This document shows, piece after piece, positions 12,200 through 21,224 of a stretch of 36,372 nucleotides of DNA; position 1 is the first letter of the stretch, and each line of letters opens with the position of its first letter. Below the pieces are notes generated by a model, which did no database searches, was not told where the DNA came from, and saw only the letters and a program-made list of their open reading frames with translations. The stretch covers positions 1 to 36,372 of the IMG/VR virus record IMGVR_UViG_3300021181_000440, one strand, 5' to 3'. The DNA comes from a virus. The position numbers were made by a program, and so were the translations under genes.

Positions 12200-14247
12200 A
12201 ATCCGCCCTTCAACATTTGCGCGATGCCGGTTCATCGAAAAAAACGCACGCTCCTGACTGTGATTCGTTCCGCGATTTTCTGGACCATCACGCGAAGGTG
12301 GCCGACCGCAATGGCCTGGCGCAACCATTCTCCATGCAGGGCAGGGCGCCGCTCGAATTCATCGCGGAGATCATCGACAAGGTTTTGCGGAACACATTGA
12401 ACGGCGAGGTCGTGGAGATCGATGGTGTGATGTTCCGCAGCTATAAACTGAAAGGCGCGAGCCTCGCGGTCGGCGGCGGAGCGCAGTTCGGCAAAACAAT
12501 TTTGGAATTGAACCTGATGGCCTATGCGACGGCCATCAAGTTTGTCAGCGTCGGCAACTATCTTCCGGACAAACCCAAAGTCGAGGAGATCGTCGGCCAA
12601 AAATTCCGGCCCAACGTGCTCGATGTTTATCCCTGGATGGCGGACATGATCCAGCTCGGCAAGGTGGAGAACGCGAGCGGCAAGACCATCGACCGCAAAG
12701 AGAGCTACACCGTCACGGACGGCACGCGCAAGGCGTTCGGAAATTTCTGCGGCATGCACAAGCCGCCCACGAGCATCACCATCGACATCGCGCTCCTGGA
12801 TGAGGTGGACGACATTCCGGACCGCAATATCGGTTACGTGGACGGCCGCATGACAAATTCGCCGATCCATCTGACCTGCTTCATCGGCACCCAGCGCGTG
12901 GCCGGCGCCGGCCAGAACGCCCGGCTCGCCGCGAGCAGTTTTCACGCGAAGATTTATTCGTGCCCGACTTGCGCGAAGGAATGGAACCTCGAGGAGAATT
13001 TCCCGCGCATCATCCGCAGCGCCGGCAAGCAACTGACAGCCGAGGCCGGGCACGATCGCGACGCGCATTATTATTGCGCCTGCCTGGAATGCGGCACGGA
13101 ACTGGACCGCGACGGCGGCAAGTACGTCGCCAAGCATCCGGAGCGTATCAAGGAAGCGAAGCTCGGCGTGCGCGTCTCGCAACTCAACATCAGCGCGATC
13201 AGCTTGCAGGAAATCGTCGGTGCCTGGTTTGCGGCCATGGCGGATCCGAGCGGCGAGGCCATGCAGGCATTTTATTGCGATCGCATCGGCATCCCGAACG
13301 CCGGCGCCGCGCAGCCGGTCACGCAAAAAGTTTTGGATGGCTGTCGCGCGCTCGGCCTGGCTGACAAGGTGGAAGCGTCCGAACCTTATGCCATGTCGCT
13401 CACGACCGGCCACGCCCCGCGCTTCGCCGGCATGGACACCGGGCCGCGTTGCTGGTTCTGGTGTGACGAGGTGCGCAGCGAATCTGTCAGCGGCCTGGTC
13501 TGGGCGGAACTCATCGCCAGCGGCAACACCACCACGCGCGTGCCGTTGCTGATGACCACGCTGGGAATCTCCTGCCTGTTCATCGATGCCGGCGGCGAAC
13601 CGGACCTCACCAAACGCCTCGCGCTTTCGTTGAACGGCCTGGAAGGATTTGTTCCGCCCTCCATCCCGCGCAATGAGCTTTTGAAATCCCGGCTCTCCAA
13701 TCTCGGGTTCGGCGTTTCGTGGGATGGCGAGCGCGGCCGCTGGTCCGGCATCAAGTGTGCCGCGGTCCTGTTCACCAGCGGCGAGGCCAAGGGCATCGAG
13801 CAAACCATCGGGTTCACGCAGGACGGCAAAATTTATCCGCTCATCAAATGCAACCGCGGTGAAAGCATCCAGACGGCCGTGAATGATTTTCTCACGCCGG
13901 CCGATGGCGTGCTGGAGTTGGTTGGTCCGTCCGATAAGAAATCGCCACGGCCGTTACCGCGTGCCCGGTTGCCGCATACTTATATTGGCGCCGGGGTCAG
14001 CCAGGCGTTGCTCGACGGCCATCTTTTGAACCTGCGCAAGGAGCGCGATGTGAAGACCGGCGAGGAAGATTGGATCGCTGGCGTGGAAAACCATCTTGGC
14101 CTGGCCAAGGTCTATGCCCGGCTGGCGGTCATCGCCGGCGGTCGCAAGCCGGTGAAGGTGGCCTTCGGCAAGGCTGCCGGGCTGACCACTGGTTACCACG
14201 CCGGAAGCCTCGGCATGGGCCGGCTGAAATCGGAGGTTTTCATATGA
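12196..14247 (+). CDS. large terminase subunit, GpA-type
   Basis: Start at ATG 12196 with AAGGA SD; 683 aa. ATPase motifs: P-loop GGGAQFGKT (93-101) and Walker B ALLDEVDD (199-206). A zinc-binding insert has CPTC (256-259) and CACLEC (294-299), typical of GpA/lambda-type TerL. The nuclease half begins FAGMDTG, with a candidate metal ligand near Asp414. The enzyme cuts and drives phage DNA into the prohead. An upstream extension of the frame to 11638 overlaps the small terminase and is not used. Its stop overlaps the 51-residue gene as ATGA. Confidence 0.9.
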   Translation: MKSALQHLRDAGSSKKTHAPDCDSFRDFLDHHAKVADRNGLAQPFSMQGRAPLEFIAEIIDKVLRNTLNGEVVEIDGVMFRSYKLKGASLAVGGGAQFGKTILELNLMAYATAIKFVSVGNYLPDKPKVEEIVGQKFRPNVLDVYPWMADMIQLGKVENASGKTIDRKESYTVTDGTRKAFGNFCGMHKPPTSITIDIALLDEVDDIPDRNIGYVDGRMTNSPIHLTCFIGTQRVAGAGQNARLAASSFHAKIYSCPTCAKEWNLEENFPRIIRSAGKQLTAEAGHDRDAHYYCACLECGTELDRDGGKYVAKHPERIKEAKLGVRVSQLNISAISLQEIVGAWFAAMADPSGEAMQAFYCDRIGIPNAGAAQPVTQKVLDGCRALGLADKVEASEPYAMSLTTGHAPRFAGMDTGPRCWFWCDEVRSESVSGLVWAELIASGNTTTRVPLLMTTLGISCLFIDAGGEPDLTKRLALSLNGLEGFVPPSIPRNELLKSRLSNLGFGVSWDGERGRWSGIKCAAVLFTSGEAKGIEQTIGFTQDGKIYPLIKCNRGESIQTAVNDFLTPADGVLELVGPSDKKSPRPLPRARLPHTYIGAGVSQALLDGHLLNLRKERDVKTGEEDWIAGVENHLGLAKVYARLAVIAGGRKPVKVAFGKAAGLTTGYHAGSLGMGRLKSEVFI

Positions 14248-14399
14248 GGTCAAACCATTTCAATTTTGCCCCTTCCGCCCCGATGTGTCGTCCCCCGGGG
14301 CAAAGGCGGCTGGAACTGGCCTTAAACGCCTTAAACGAGGCATATGGCTCTTTGGTCTGGAAGTGCCAAACTCAAATTTTGAGCGAGGTCAGACTATGA
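14244..14399 (+). CDS. small protein between terminase and portal (51 aa)
   Basis: ATG 14244 has a CGGAGG SD seven bases upstream, overlaps the terminase stop as ATGA, and its own stop overlaps the portal ATG. The product MRSNHFNFAPSAPMCRPPGQ, then RRLELALNALNEAYGSLVWK, has a basic start and one amphipathic helix. The SD and double coupling argue it is real. It may be a translational coupler or a small head accessory; function unknown. Confidence 0.65.
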   Translation: MRSNHFNFAPSAPMCRPPGQRRLELALNALNEAYGSLVWKCQTQILSEVRL

Positions 14400-16414
14400 A
14401 TCCGACCGGCCAAAGCCATTTCAACCAGGCTCGCATCGAATGGGCCATCCGTTTGAAGTATTCCCCCATGCCCCGGCTGGACATGGAAATCCTCGCCGGC
14501 CATCTCAACGAGTTTCGGATCGGCGAGTTCCGCACCATCGGCAAGATCTGGGAAGTGATGATGGAGCGCGACGGCGAACTGCTCGTCAATTCCGACAAGC
14601 GCAAGTCCGATGCCGCCGGCCTCGAATGGCAGATCGTCAGCGATGGATCCATTGACGGCGACCGCCACGCCGCTGCATTGCAATATTTTTACGACAACCT
14701 CACCGCCACCGAGGCGCTCGACCAGGACACCACCGGCGGCGTGGATGAACTCGTCTACCAGGTCATGTCCGCGCTGGATTACAAATACAGCACGCACGAG
14801 ATGCTGTTGCGCGTGGACAACCCCGCCGCCCGCGAGGTCACCGCCGAATTTCGCCACACCCCGCTTTGGTTCATGGAAGCCCGGCGCGGTTATCTCGGTT
14901 ACCTGAAACACATCTTCGATCTTTATGGCCAGCCCTGCATCCAGGGCGAATGGCTCACCGCCGTCAATACCGGCTGGATGCGCCCGCTCTCCGTCGCCTT
15001 CGGCATGAAGATGTTCCCGTTGCGCGACTGGCTGCTGTTCTGCACGCGCTACGGCAGCGGCTTTTTGGATGGCGAGACGGATGCCACGCTTGGTACGCCG
15101 GAATGGGATGCGGCACTGGATGCGTTGAACACCATGGCCAATGACGGCGCCGTGCTGCACAACTCCGGCGTTAGTTTCAAATTCCTGGAGCAATCCGCCC
15201 GCAACCAGCTTCCGTTCCAGCCCATCGTCGAGATGATCGACCGCCTTTACGCCAAGTGCTATCGGGGCATGGACATGGCCACCGGCTCCCGCGCCGGCAA
15301 AAGTTCCAACAGCAGCGGCGGCGAGGGCAAGTCAGTCGGTGCCAGCGTGCAAAAAGAGGAGTCCGGCATTTTCCTCATGCGCGATTCCAAATGGACCACC
15401 GGTGTGATGAATGAGCGCGTGGACCGTCCGGTCATCCGTTATCTGTTCGGCCAGGAACCGCGCGCCTGGTTCGTCCTCATGCCGCCGCTCGATGACACCA
15501 GCGAGCAGGATCTGCAAAGTCTGACCGGCCTCGTGCCGATGGGCTTCAAGGTCATGATGAAGGAAGTTTACAAGCGCTTCCGCTGGTCCGTGCCGGAAAA
15601 AGGCGAACCCTGCCTCGTACCGCCCGCGCCCATCGCGCCGCCCATGGCACCGCCTGCGGCTGCGCAAATCAAACCGGAAGATGAAGAGAATCCTTCAAAG
15701 CCCGGCGAGCAACCAGCGAAGCCGGGCGAACAGCCGGTCGCTGCCGCGCCGGTTCCGCCAGTGCCCGAGAAGAAACCCGCCGCAGTGGATGCCGCTGGCG
15801 AAGAAACCGATCCTCTGGTCCGCGACAAGACCGACAACGATGTCGTGCCCACCGCCAGGGCCCGGACCGGCGAGCTGACCCCGATCGGCGCCGGCGCAGA
15901 TCCCGCCACCTGGCCGGGCGCCAGCGGCCTCATGCCGGACACGCAAGTTGACTCCGCGAGCTTTTGGAGCCGCAGCGCCACCGTGCCGAAAGGTGCGGAT
16001 GGCCAGATCTTGCCCATGCCCTCGCTCGGTTACTCGTTGCCGAATGAACGCTTCGAACGCCTCGCCCAACTCGGCCTCGGCAATTCCCGCGCCGCGCAGG
16101 CGCTCCGTAAAACCATCCGCGCCGCCCGCGTGGAGATTGAATCCGGTCCGCAGGCCACCGCGCTCACGAATGCGGCCGATGTCACCGCCCGCCTGGCGGA
16201 TGAGTTGCACGCCACGATCGCGCCCGTTCTCAAACGCCTGGAGAAAATCGCCGCGCTGAAGGATCCCGCGATGCAACACCATCTTCTTGAAAAATTGATC
16301 TCTGATTTCCCCGCGCTTTCCGAAGCCATCAAGGCCGATGAAACCTTCCAGGACCAGCTCACGCCCGAACTCCTGAAAAATTTCATGGCCGGACTCAAAA
16401 CCAAAAAAGTATGA
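14396..16414 (+). CDS. portal protein, DUF935 (Mu gp29)-like
   Basis: 672 aa from ATG 14396 (MNPTGQSHFN). The central region (RHTPLWFMEARRGYLGYL, SVAFGMKMFPLRDWLLFCTR, YGSGFLDGETD, NSGVSFKFLEQ) follows the DUF935 pattern in which a 'lkk.w..f...yG.P...g' block is followed by a helical stem. The portal forms the dodecameric ring at the packaging vertex. A Pro/Ala/Lys-rich linker (about 420-490) leads to a helical C-terminal domain (about 540-670) like the second part of DUF935. The stop overlaps the protease start as ATGA. Confidence 0.85.
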   Translation: MNPTGQSHFNQARIEWAIRLKYSPMPRLDMEILAGHLNEFRIGEFRTIGKIWEVMMERDGELLVNSDKRKSDAAGLEWQIVSDGSIDGDRHAAALQYFYDNLTATEALDQDTTGGVDELVYQVMSALDYKYSTHEMLLRVDNPAAREVTAEFRHTPLWFMEARRGYLGYLKHIFDLYGQPCIQGEWLTAVNTGWMRPLSVAFGMKMFPLRDWLLFCTRYGSGFLDGETDATLGTPEWDAALDALNTMANDGAVLHNSGVSFKFLEQSARNQLPFQPIVEMIDRLYAKCYRGMDMATGSRAGKSSNSSGGEGKSVGASVQKEESGIFLMRDSKWTTGVMNERVDRPVIRYLFGQEPRAWFVLMPPLDDTSEQDLQSLTGLVPMGFKVMMKEVYKRFRWSVPEKGEPCLVPPAPIAPPMAPPAAAQIKPEDEENPSKPGEQPAKPGEQPVAAAPVPPVPEKKPAAVDAAGEETDPLVRDKTDNDVVPTARARTGELTPIGAGADPATWPGASGLMPDTQVDSASFWSRSATVPKGADGQILPMPSLGYSLPNERFERLAQLGLGNSRAAQALRKTIRAARVEIESGPQATALTNAADVTARLADELHATIAPVLKRLEKIAALKDPAMQHHLLEKLISDFPALSEAIKADETFQDQLTPELLKNFMAGLKTKKV

Positions 16415-17727
16415 ATATTTTACTGATCGACGATTCTGTGTTTGCCCTGGACAACAGTGCCGCCGCGGCCGCCGTCATCGAATCCCTCCGCACCGTCTCG
16501 CGCGAGGGTGACAATTATCTCATCGCCCTGGACAACGATGCGGGCATTGATGACGACGGCTGGTGTCTCGTCGCCCCCTTCGGCGAACATCTCAAGGTCC
16601 GGCAATATCGCGATGCCGGAGCGGTCAAGGAACAGACCTTCATCCAGGTGCTGGACAACGACTCCGCCGATGCGCTCGTCAACAGCGAGAATTCTTTCTT
16701 CAGCAAACTCAAACGCGCCATCGTCGGCATTCCGATTTACAAGGGTCATGGCGATTTGAATGACGTGGACGCCAAGGCGATCGGGAACACGAGCGAGAAG
16801 ATCAAGCTCGGCGTCATCGACAAGATCCGGAAATCCCCACGCGGCATCGAGGCGCACTTCGCCCTGGACAACGACGGCGCGAAGGCCGTGGCCGAGGGCT
16901 GGAAATTTCCGAGCTGCTTCTGGCTCGTCATGCCCTCCGGCACGCGCGCCCTGGCGAACAGCATCAACGCCATCGTGGCCAAGCCCTTCAAACTTTTGAG
17001 CGTCGCCCTGACGCCCTTCCCAAACATTTCCGGCGTGGAGTCCCTGGCGAATGCCAGACCGACCGAACCCGCCGTGACCGCTGCGGTGGCGGCCATCACC
17101 GAACCACAAACAAACAACCACATGAAACAAATCCTCATCGGGTGGCTCGCCGCACAAGGTATCGCCCTTGCGAACGACGCCACGGACCAGGCGGTCTTCG
17201 ACGCCTTCAACAAAGAGATGCTCACTCGCAGCACGAGCGTCGCCGCGTTGGGCAACGAAAAGACCACCCTCAACACAACCATCGGCACGCTGACCACGGA
17301 TCGCGACACGCAAAAACGCCGCGCCGATGAAGCTGCCACCGCGCTCGGCAATGAGCAGACCGCGCACAAGGGTTTGCGCAAGACCGCCGCCTCGCTCGTC
17401 GTGGATGCCGCCGTCCGTCTCGGCATCAAGACCGTCGCCGAACGCGATGCGGCCATCACCGCCTTGGAGAACAGCACCAAGTTCCAGGAAGATGCCGACG
17501 CGCTGCTCAAGACCGCGCCCGTCCGCAAGACCACCACCAACGGCCTCGATGTCACCGGCAAGCAATCCGCCGCCCTCGGCAATGAAGCCCAGGCGTTGCA
17601 GAACGAATACCAGCAGGCGTTCGCCGCCGAACTCATCGCCGCCGGCCAGGACCCGATCAAGGCGCACCGCAACATCATGACGCTGCCGAAGTATTCCGGC
17701 CTCGCCTGCAAGCTGGTGCCGAAATAA
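16411..17727 (+). CDS. Mu gpI-like prohead protease and scaffold (438 aa)
   Basis: The N-terminal ~225 residues match the Mu I-protein layout: IVGIPIYKGHGDL, then GVIDKIRKSPRGIEAHFAL, then WKFPSCFWLVMPSG and FKLLSVALTPFPNISGVESL. These proteases mature the capsid. A Thr/Ala linker leads to a coiled-coil scaffold (about 238-438) that can also be made from an internal start. No SD; ATGA overlap with the portal. Catalytic residues are not assigned with certainty. Confidence 0.82.
   Translation: MNILLIDDSVFALDNSAAAAAVIESLRTVSREGDNYLIALDNDAGIDDDGWCLVAPFGEHLKVRQYRDAGAVKEQTFIQVLDNDSADALVNSENSFFSKLKRAIVGIPIYKGHGDLNDVDAKAIGNTSEKIKLGVIDKIRKSPRGIEAHFALDNDGAKAVAEGWKFPSCFWLVMPSGTRALANSINAIVAKPFKLLSVALTPFPNISGVESLANARPTEPAVTAAVAAITEPQTNNHMKQILIGWLAAQGIALANDATDQAVFDAFNKEMLTRSTSVAALGNEKTTLNTTIGTLTTDRDTQKRRADEAATALGNEQTAHKGLRKTAASLVVDAAVRLGIKTVAERDAAITALENSTKFQEDADALLKTAPVRKTTTNGLDVTGKQSAALGNEAQALQNEYQQAFAAELIAAGQDPIKAHRNIMTLPKYSGLACKLVPK
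17122..17727 (+). CDS. internal in-frame scaffold protein (Mu gpZ-like), 201 aa
   Basis: Inside the protease gene, ATG 17122 (MKQILIGWLAAQGIALANDA) is preceded by an A/C-rich, SD-free leader (ACCACAAACAAACAACCAC) like the leaders of the independent late genes, at the junction between the protease and the coiled-coil half. In Mu, gpZ is the separately translated C-terminal scaffold of gene I. The architecture is the same, so a second product is likely. Confidence 0.6.
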   Translation: MKQILIGWLAAQGIALANDATDQAVFDAFNKEMLTRSTSVAALGNEKTTLNTTIGTLTTDRDTQKRRADEAATALGNEQTAHKGLRKTAASLVVDAAVRLGIKTVAERDAAITALENSTKFQEDADALLKTAPVRKTTTNGLDVTGKQSAALGNEAQALQNEYQQAFAAELIAAGQDPIKAHRNIMTLPKYSGLACKLVPK

Positions 17728-17762
17728 TCCCGGACCAACCGCAACCAAAAAATTAAATCACC

Positions 17763-18185
17763 ATGAAATCATTTACCTTGCTGTTGCTCGCCGCCGATCC
17801 AGCGGCCGGCAACGGTCCCGCCAAAACGCCTCCCGCCAAAACGCCGACCATCGAGGAGCTGCAAGCGCAACTCGATGCCGCCAATGCCAAACTGGCCGAT
17901 GCCTCCGCCGCCGATGCCGCGCGCATCGAGGTGGAAAAAGCCATCGCCGAAAAAACCAGCAAGGGGCTGACGCGCGAACAGGCCATCGCCGTCATCCGCC
18001 GGCAGAAGGAACATGATGAGGCGCAGGAAGCCTTCTGGGCCAAGCGCCGGCCCGCCGTCATCGCCATCTTGAAAAAGTATGACGACACCGTCGAGCAACG
18101 CAAGAAGCTCAACACCACGTTAAACACCAATATCTCGCCCGAAGAGATCGCCGCGGCCCAGAAGGCCATGACCGCGTCGAAGTAA
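17763..18185 (+). CDS. coiled-coil head-region protein (140 aa)
   Basis: Short hydrophobic start (MKSFTLLLLAADPAAGNG), Pro/Lys-rich linker, then a helix with strong heptad character (TIEELQAQLDAANAKLADAS) and charged helices to the end. It lies between scaffold and capsid genes and could be an accessory scaffold or head-completion factor. SD-less A-rich leader. No family recognised. Confidence 0.62.
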   Translation: MKSFTLLLLAADPAAGNGPAKTPPAKTPTIEELQAQLDAANAKLADASAADAARIEVEKAIAEKTSKGLTREQAIAVIRRQKEHDEAQEAFWAKRRPAVIAILKKYDDTVEQRKKLNTTLNTNISPEEIAAAQKAMTASK

Positions 18186-18217
18186 CCACCAGGCCATAAC
18201 CGAAAACAAAACTCCAA

Positions 18218-18793
18218 ATGAAAAAATTGAAAATTGTTTCCGCGATGCTGCTTGGCACGCTCTTCGCGACGATCGACCGCCTGTTCCGTCCCGCTTCCGC
18301 CGTTCCCCTGGCTAATGCCCTCGGCCTATGGGGAGCCAAGGCCGAAACGCTGCTGCTCGATCCCGCATCCGCGTACAACTCCGGCAACGTCTGGCCCGGC
18401 CGCAACCTGCTCGTGCAGCGTGGCGCCACCGGTTACCAGTACGGCGACCTCTCCGGCGGCGTGAACCGTCCGCTTGGTGTCACGTTGGATGCCCCGTACA
18501 GCGCCTCCGATCCGTTCGAGATCCACATCCTCGGTGCGCATCCGGGATTGTTCATCGGCATCGCGACTGGCGCGGTGACCATTGATCACCTGCTCGTGTC
18601 GGCAGCGGCCGGCAAGGTTGCAGACATCACCACGCTCGGCAACGGCACCTATTGGGTCGTTGGCAAGGCACAGGCGACCATCGCGGCCAACAACTCCACC
18701 ATGGAGATCAGCTACACACCCTGTCTGCCGTACCAGATCACTGTCAGCAATGGCGGCGGTACCTACGCGCTCACCGCCCCGACCGGTTCCTAA
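18218..18793 (+). CDS. capsid decoration-like protein with signal-like N-terminus (191 aa)
   Basis: The body (NSGNVWPGRNLLVQRGATGY, GVTLDAPYSASDPFEIHILG, TIDHLLVSAAAGKVADI) resembles the DUF2190/gpD-like small beta proteins that decorate capsids and usually sit just before the major capsid gene, as here. Oddly, the first ~28 residues (MKKLKIVSAMLLGTLFATID ... ASA) look like a Sec signal peptide. Either this is a hydrophobic capsid-contact arm or the protein is exported. SD-less leader. Confidence 0.6.
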   Translation: MKKLKIVSAMLLGTLFATIDRLFRPASAVPLANALGLWGAKAETLLLDPASAYNSGNVWPGRNLLVQRGATGYQYGDLSGGVNRPLGVTLDAPYSASDPFEIHILGAHPGLFIGIATGAVTIDHLLVSAAAGKVADITTLGNGTYWVVGKAQATIAANNSTMEISYTPCLPYQITVSNGGGTYALTAPTGS

Positions 18794-18828
18794 CCAACCC
18801 TTAAACCGAAACTTAACTGACCAATAAA

Positions 18829-19890
18829 ATGAAAACTACCGAAACACCGGTTGAACAACGCAGCCCGCACAATCAGGTGATTTACCGGGCGGCCATCATG
18901 GCGGCCGTCGCCAGCATGGGCATGGCCCTGTCCAACGACCTCAACTCCACGCCCTCCGGCGGAATCATGCTGGCCAACGATTCCATCCTCCGGACCGCCG
19001 TGCCGATCGAGGAACTCACCCTGTTCGCCGCGAGCTATGACTCGATGGTCGGCAACGGCCTGGTCAAGCTGCGCGATTTCATCGCGCCGCCCCGCCCGAC
19101 CAGCAGCCGCATCTTCCGGCTCACCAGCTACAACGAAAACGAGCCGTGGGAAACCGTGGATTACACCAAGGTCAAACGCGGCCTGCTTGGCGACTTCATG
19201 GAAGTCCGCCAGCGCACCGCCAGCAAATCCGATCAACAGGGTTTCAACCGTGGTCTCACGGTGATTCTCGATCGCGACGAGCTGAAGGACAAACCCGAGT
19301 GGCAGCAGATGCACACCAAATGGCTCATCGACCTGTTGAACCGCGCCTCCATCCTGGAAGCGATGGCTCTCTTCACGGCCTCCGCCATCAATGCCAACAC
19401 CACCTGGGACAGCGCCAGCAACCCGGATCTGGATCTGCGCAGCCGCATCCTGACCTTGTCCGACACAACGGGCTTCTACCCGACCAATGTCGCTTACGGC
19501 GACAAGGCCCACCTCAAGCGCCAGAACGCCTACGAATCCGAGCTGAACGCCGGCGCGCTCGCCCGTTCCAGCGCCTACAGCGAGGTGGAACTTGCCTCCG
19601 CCCTCGGCGTCGGCAATGTCCTCATCAACGCCGAGCGTTATCAGAACACCGCCACGGCCAAACAGGAAATCATCGGCCAGAACGTCTTGCTATTCACCGG
19701 CATGAAGGACGCCGGCCCCATGGATCCGTCCAACATCGTCCGCCACGTCTTCAACGGCAACCTTGGCGGCGGCGATTACGCGGTCTACCTCACCGACCTC
19801 GGTGTGAAGAAAATCGCGCTCACCGTCGAGAACTACGAGCTGATCCACGCCCAGCACACCAGCGGCATCCAGCAGCTCGCCATCAACTGA
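18829..19890 (+). CDS. major capsid protein (353 aa)
   Basis: By size, position after scaffold and decoration genes, and content this is the shell protein, probably HK97 fold: a helical N-arm, SRIFRLTSYNENEPWETVDY (E-loop-like), TVILDRDELKDKPEWQQMHT (spine-helix-like), a P-domain helix rich in Ala (EVELASALGVGNVLINAERY) and a beta ending in DYAVYLTDLGVKKIALTVEN. It is not strikingly like Mu gpT at the residue level, so the family assignment is from context. SD-less leader AACTGACCAATAAA. Confidence 0.8.
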   Translation: MKTTETPVEQRSPHNQVIYRAAIMAAVASMGMALSNDLNSTPSGGIMLANDSILRTAVPIEELTLFAASYDSMVGNGLVKLRDFIAPPRPTSSRIFRLTSYNENEPWETVDYTKVKRGLLGDFMEVRQRTASKSDQQGFNRGLTVILDRDELKDKPEWQQMHTKWLIDLLNRASILEAMALFTASAINANTTWDSASNPDLDLRSRILTLSDTTGFYPTNVAYGDKAHLKRQNAYESELNAGALARSSAYSEVELASALGVGNVLINAERYQNTATAKQEIIGQNVLLFTGMKDAGPMDPSNIVRHVFNGNLGGGDYAVYLTDLGVKKIALTVENYELIHAQHTSGIQQLAIN

Positions 19891-19958
19891 ACGCCCCGGC
19901 GGCGTGGCCGGTCGTGCCACGCCGCCAAAGCAAAAACGCAATTTAAATAAAATCAAAA

Positions 19959-20678
19959 ATGAAAACTGAATTATTCATCCTGGCTGCGCTTCTCTTATCC
20001 GTGGTCGCAACCTCACTGTTTATCCGCTGGAAAAACCGGCAGGCCAGCAAGTCACACTATGTGCGGCACTGGTACAAAACTCCATTCCGCGAAGTCTATT
20101 CGCAGACCTTCCGTTTGTGGCTGGCCAGCGTGATCAACTGTCACATCGTCCGCCGTCTTGAGCGGCCCACGATTGCTGCCAGCCTCGGCTGCTTGCTGGT
20201 TGCAACCCTGTTGCTGCTTGCCCCGCCGGCCTCGGCACAAGGCATCGGCACCTACGTTAATACCCGGCCAGTCACGTTGTTCTCCGGCTGGGTCACCAAC
20301 GGGCAGGCGCTGGTCCCTAACTCGGTGTTCACCAACTTCCTGAATTATTCCGGATTCCACCGGATCGGGTTGTGGGCGTCCACCACGTTCACCAACCCCG
20401 TCAACGTCGCCGGCTCCAATGTGTCGCTGCAATTCGACTTCGGACCCGGCCAGGGCAATGGTTATTCAAACTCCGTGTTTGGGACCAATTACCCGTTCAC
20501 CACCACCGAACCGTTGCAATGGTTCCTGCCGATCAACACCAATGCGATGTTGCTGACCAACATTGATTGGAATTTTTCGGACAGCGTGCAGTTCTGGCGG
20601 TTCACCCAGGAAACCAACTCCACCAGCGGCGGCCACAACGGCTTCTACCTGCAATTGGACGCAACAGTCACCCCGTGA
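19959..20678 (+). CDS. exported beta-rich protein with two hydrophobic N-terminal segments (239 aa)
   Basis: The first span is at residues 4-22 (ELFILAALLLSVVATSLFI), then a basic stretch, and a second hydrophobic stretch at 71-93 ending APPASAQG, a good Sec cleavage site. A GTG at codon 58 (20130) would give a normal signal peptide alone. The mature part is Thr/Asn/Phe-rich beta (TRPVTLFSGWVTNGQALVPN), a style common in Verrucomicrobiota surface proteins. Between capsid and connector one expects a head protein, so this is either an unusual head fibre or a surface-modifying cargo gene. Confidence 0.62.
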   Translation: MKTELFILAALLLSVVATSLFIRWKNRQASKSHYVRHWYKTPFREVYSQTFRLWLASVINCHIVRRLERPTIAASLGCLLVATLLLLAPPASAQGIGTYVNTRPVTLFSGWVTNGQALVPNSVFTNFLNYSGFHRIGLWASTTFTNPVNVAGSNVSLQFDFGPGQGNGYSNSVFGTNYPFTTTEPLQWFLPINTNAMLLTNIDWNFSDSVQFWRFTQETNSTSGGHNGFYLQLDATVTP

Positions 20679-20685
20679 CGCAACG

Positions 20686-20715
20686 CCGGCGCCGGTCCGC
20701 AAGGACCGGCGCCGG
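20686..20715 (+). other. GC-rich hairpin with GCAA tetraloop
   Basis: CCGGCGCCGGTCC (20686-20698) and GGACCGGCGCCGG (20703-20715) form a perfect 13-bp stem closed by GCAA, a GNRA loop. No T-tract follows, so full termination is unlikely. It lies seven bases after a stop codon and may stabilise or pause the late transcript. Confidence 0.7.
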
Positions 20716-20718
20716 TCC

Positions 20719-20754
20719 CTAAATCGTAAATCTAAAATCGTAAATCATAAATCC
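20719..20754 (+). repeat. short-period AAATCGT/AAATCTA repeat upstream of the connector gene
   Basis: TAAATCGTAAATCTAAAATC followed by GTAAATCATAAATCC, directly before ATG 20760. A shorter relative, CAATCCTAAATCCTAAATAC, precedes the tail-tube gene at 23683. These A-rich repeats supply unstructured leaders in place of an SD. Confidence 0.65.
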
Positions 20755-20759
20755 CTGGC

Positions 20760-21224
20760 ATGCCCTGGAACACCATAGACACCGAATCGATCATCAACTC
20801 GTTGACCCCGGTTGAGCAGTCCATCTTGCAAAACATCCAGGGCTTTGCCACCGGCCTGCAGGACAAGATCGCCACTACGATCTTGCGCGTCCGTTCCAAG
20901 ATCAAGGCCGGCGGCAATCCGCTCGATGGCTCCAACCCGCTCACCGTGCCTGATTCCCTGGCCGAGGAAGTCATCGCCATCGCCCGGTGGCGCTTCCTCT
21001 CCGATTTTCCCGGACTCAAATCACTCAAGACCAAGGAGCGCGAACAGGCCAGCAAAGACGCCGAGGACATGCTTAACGAGATCAGCAGCAACAAACCCAA
21101 CCGCCCGCGCACCGAACTGCCATTGGTCCCGGACACCGCTGCCTCGCCCGTCAACGCCGTGGGCATCGCGCGTCGCGGCCGCCGGCTCGAAACCGGTTCA
21201 TTCGATAAAATCGGCGAAACCTGA
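20760..21224 (+). CDS. head-tail connector, DUF1320 (Mu gp36)-like
   Basis: 154 aa. Helical connector pattern: IDTESIINSLTPVEQSILQN, then DKIATTILRVRSKIKAGGNP, then VPDSLAEEVIAIARWRFLSD, closely following the gp36 layout of alternating helices ending in 'ai.rY.ly' (here AIARWRFLS). It forms a ring under the portal. The Pro-rich basic tail may contact neighbours. The stop shares one base with the next ATG. Confidence 0.75.
   Translation: MPWNTIDTESIINSLTPVEQSILQNIQGFATGLQDKIATTILRVRSKIKAGGNPLDGSNPLTVPDSLAEEVIAIARWRFLSDFPGLKSLKTKEREQASKDAEDMLNEISSNKPNRPRTELPLVPDTAASPVNAVGIARRGRRLETGSFDKIGET

Noticed and set aside
12232-13803. Long minus-strand frame (523 aa) opposite the large terminase
   Set aside because: Antisense shadow of a GC-rich gene; repetitive Arg/Ala/Gly/Asp composition and no motif, whereas the plus strand has full terminase motifs.
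16420-17748. Long minus-strand frames opposite the protease/scaffold gene
   Set aside because: Codon-bias shadows; no SD, no family features, and the plus strand gene is supported by neighbours.
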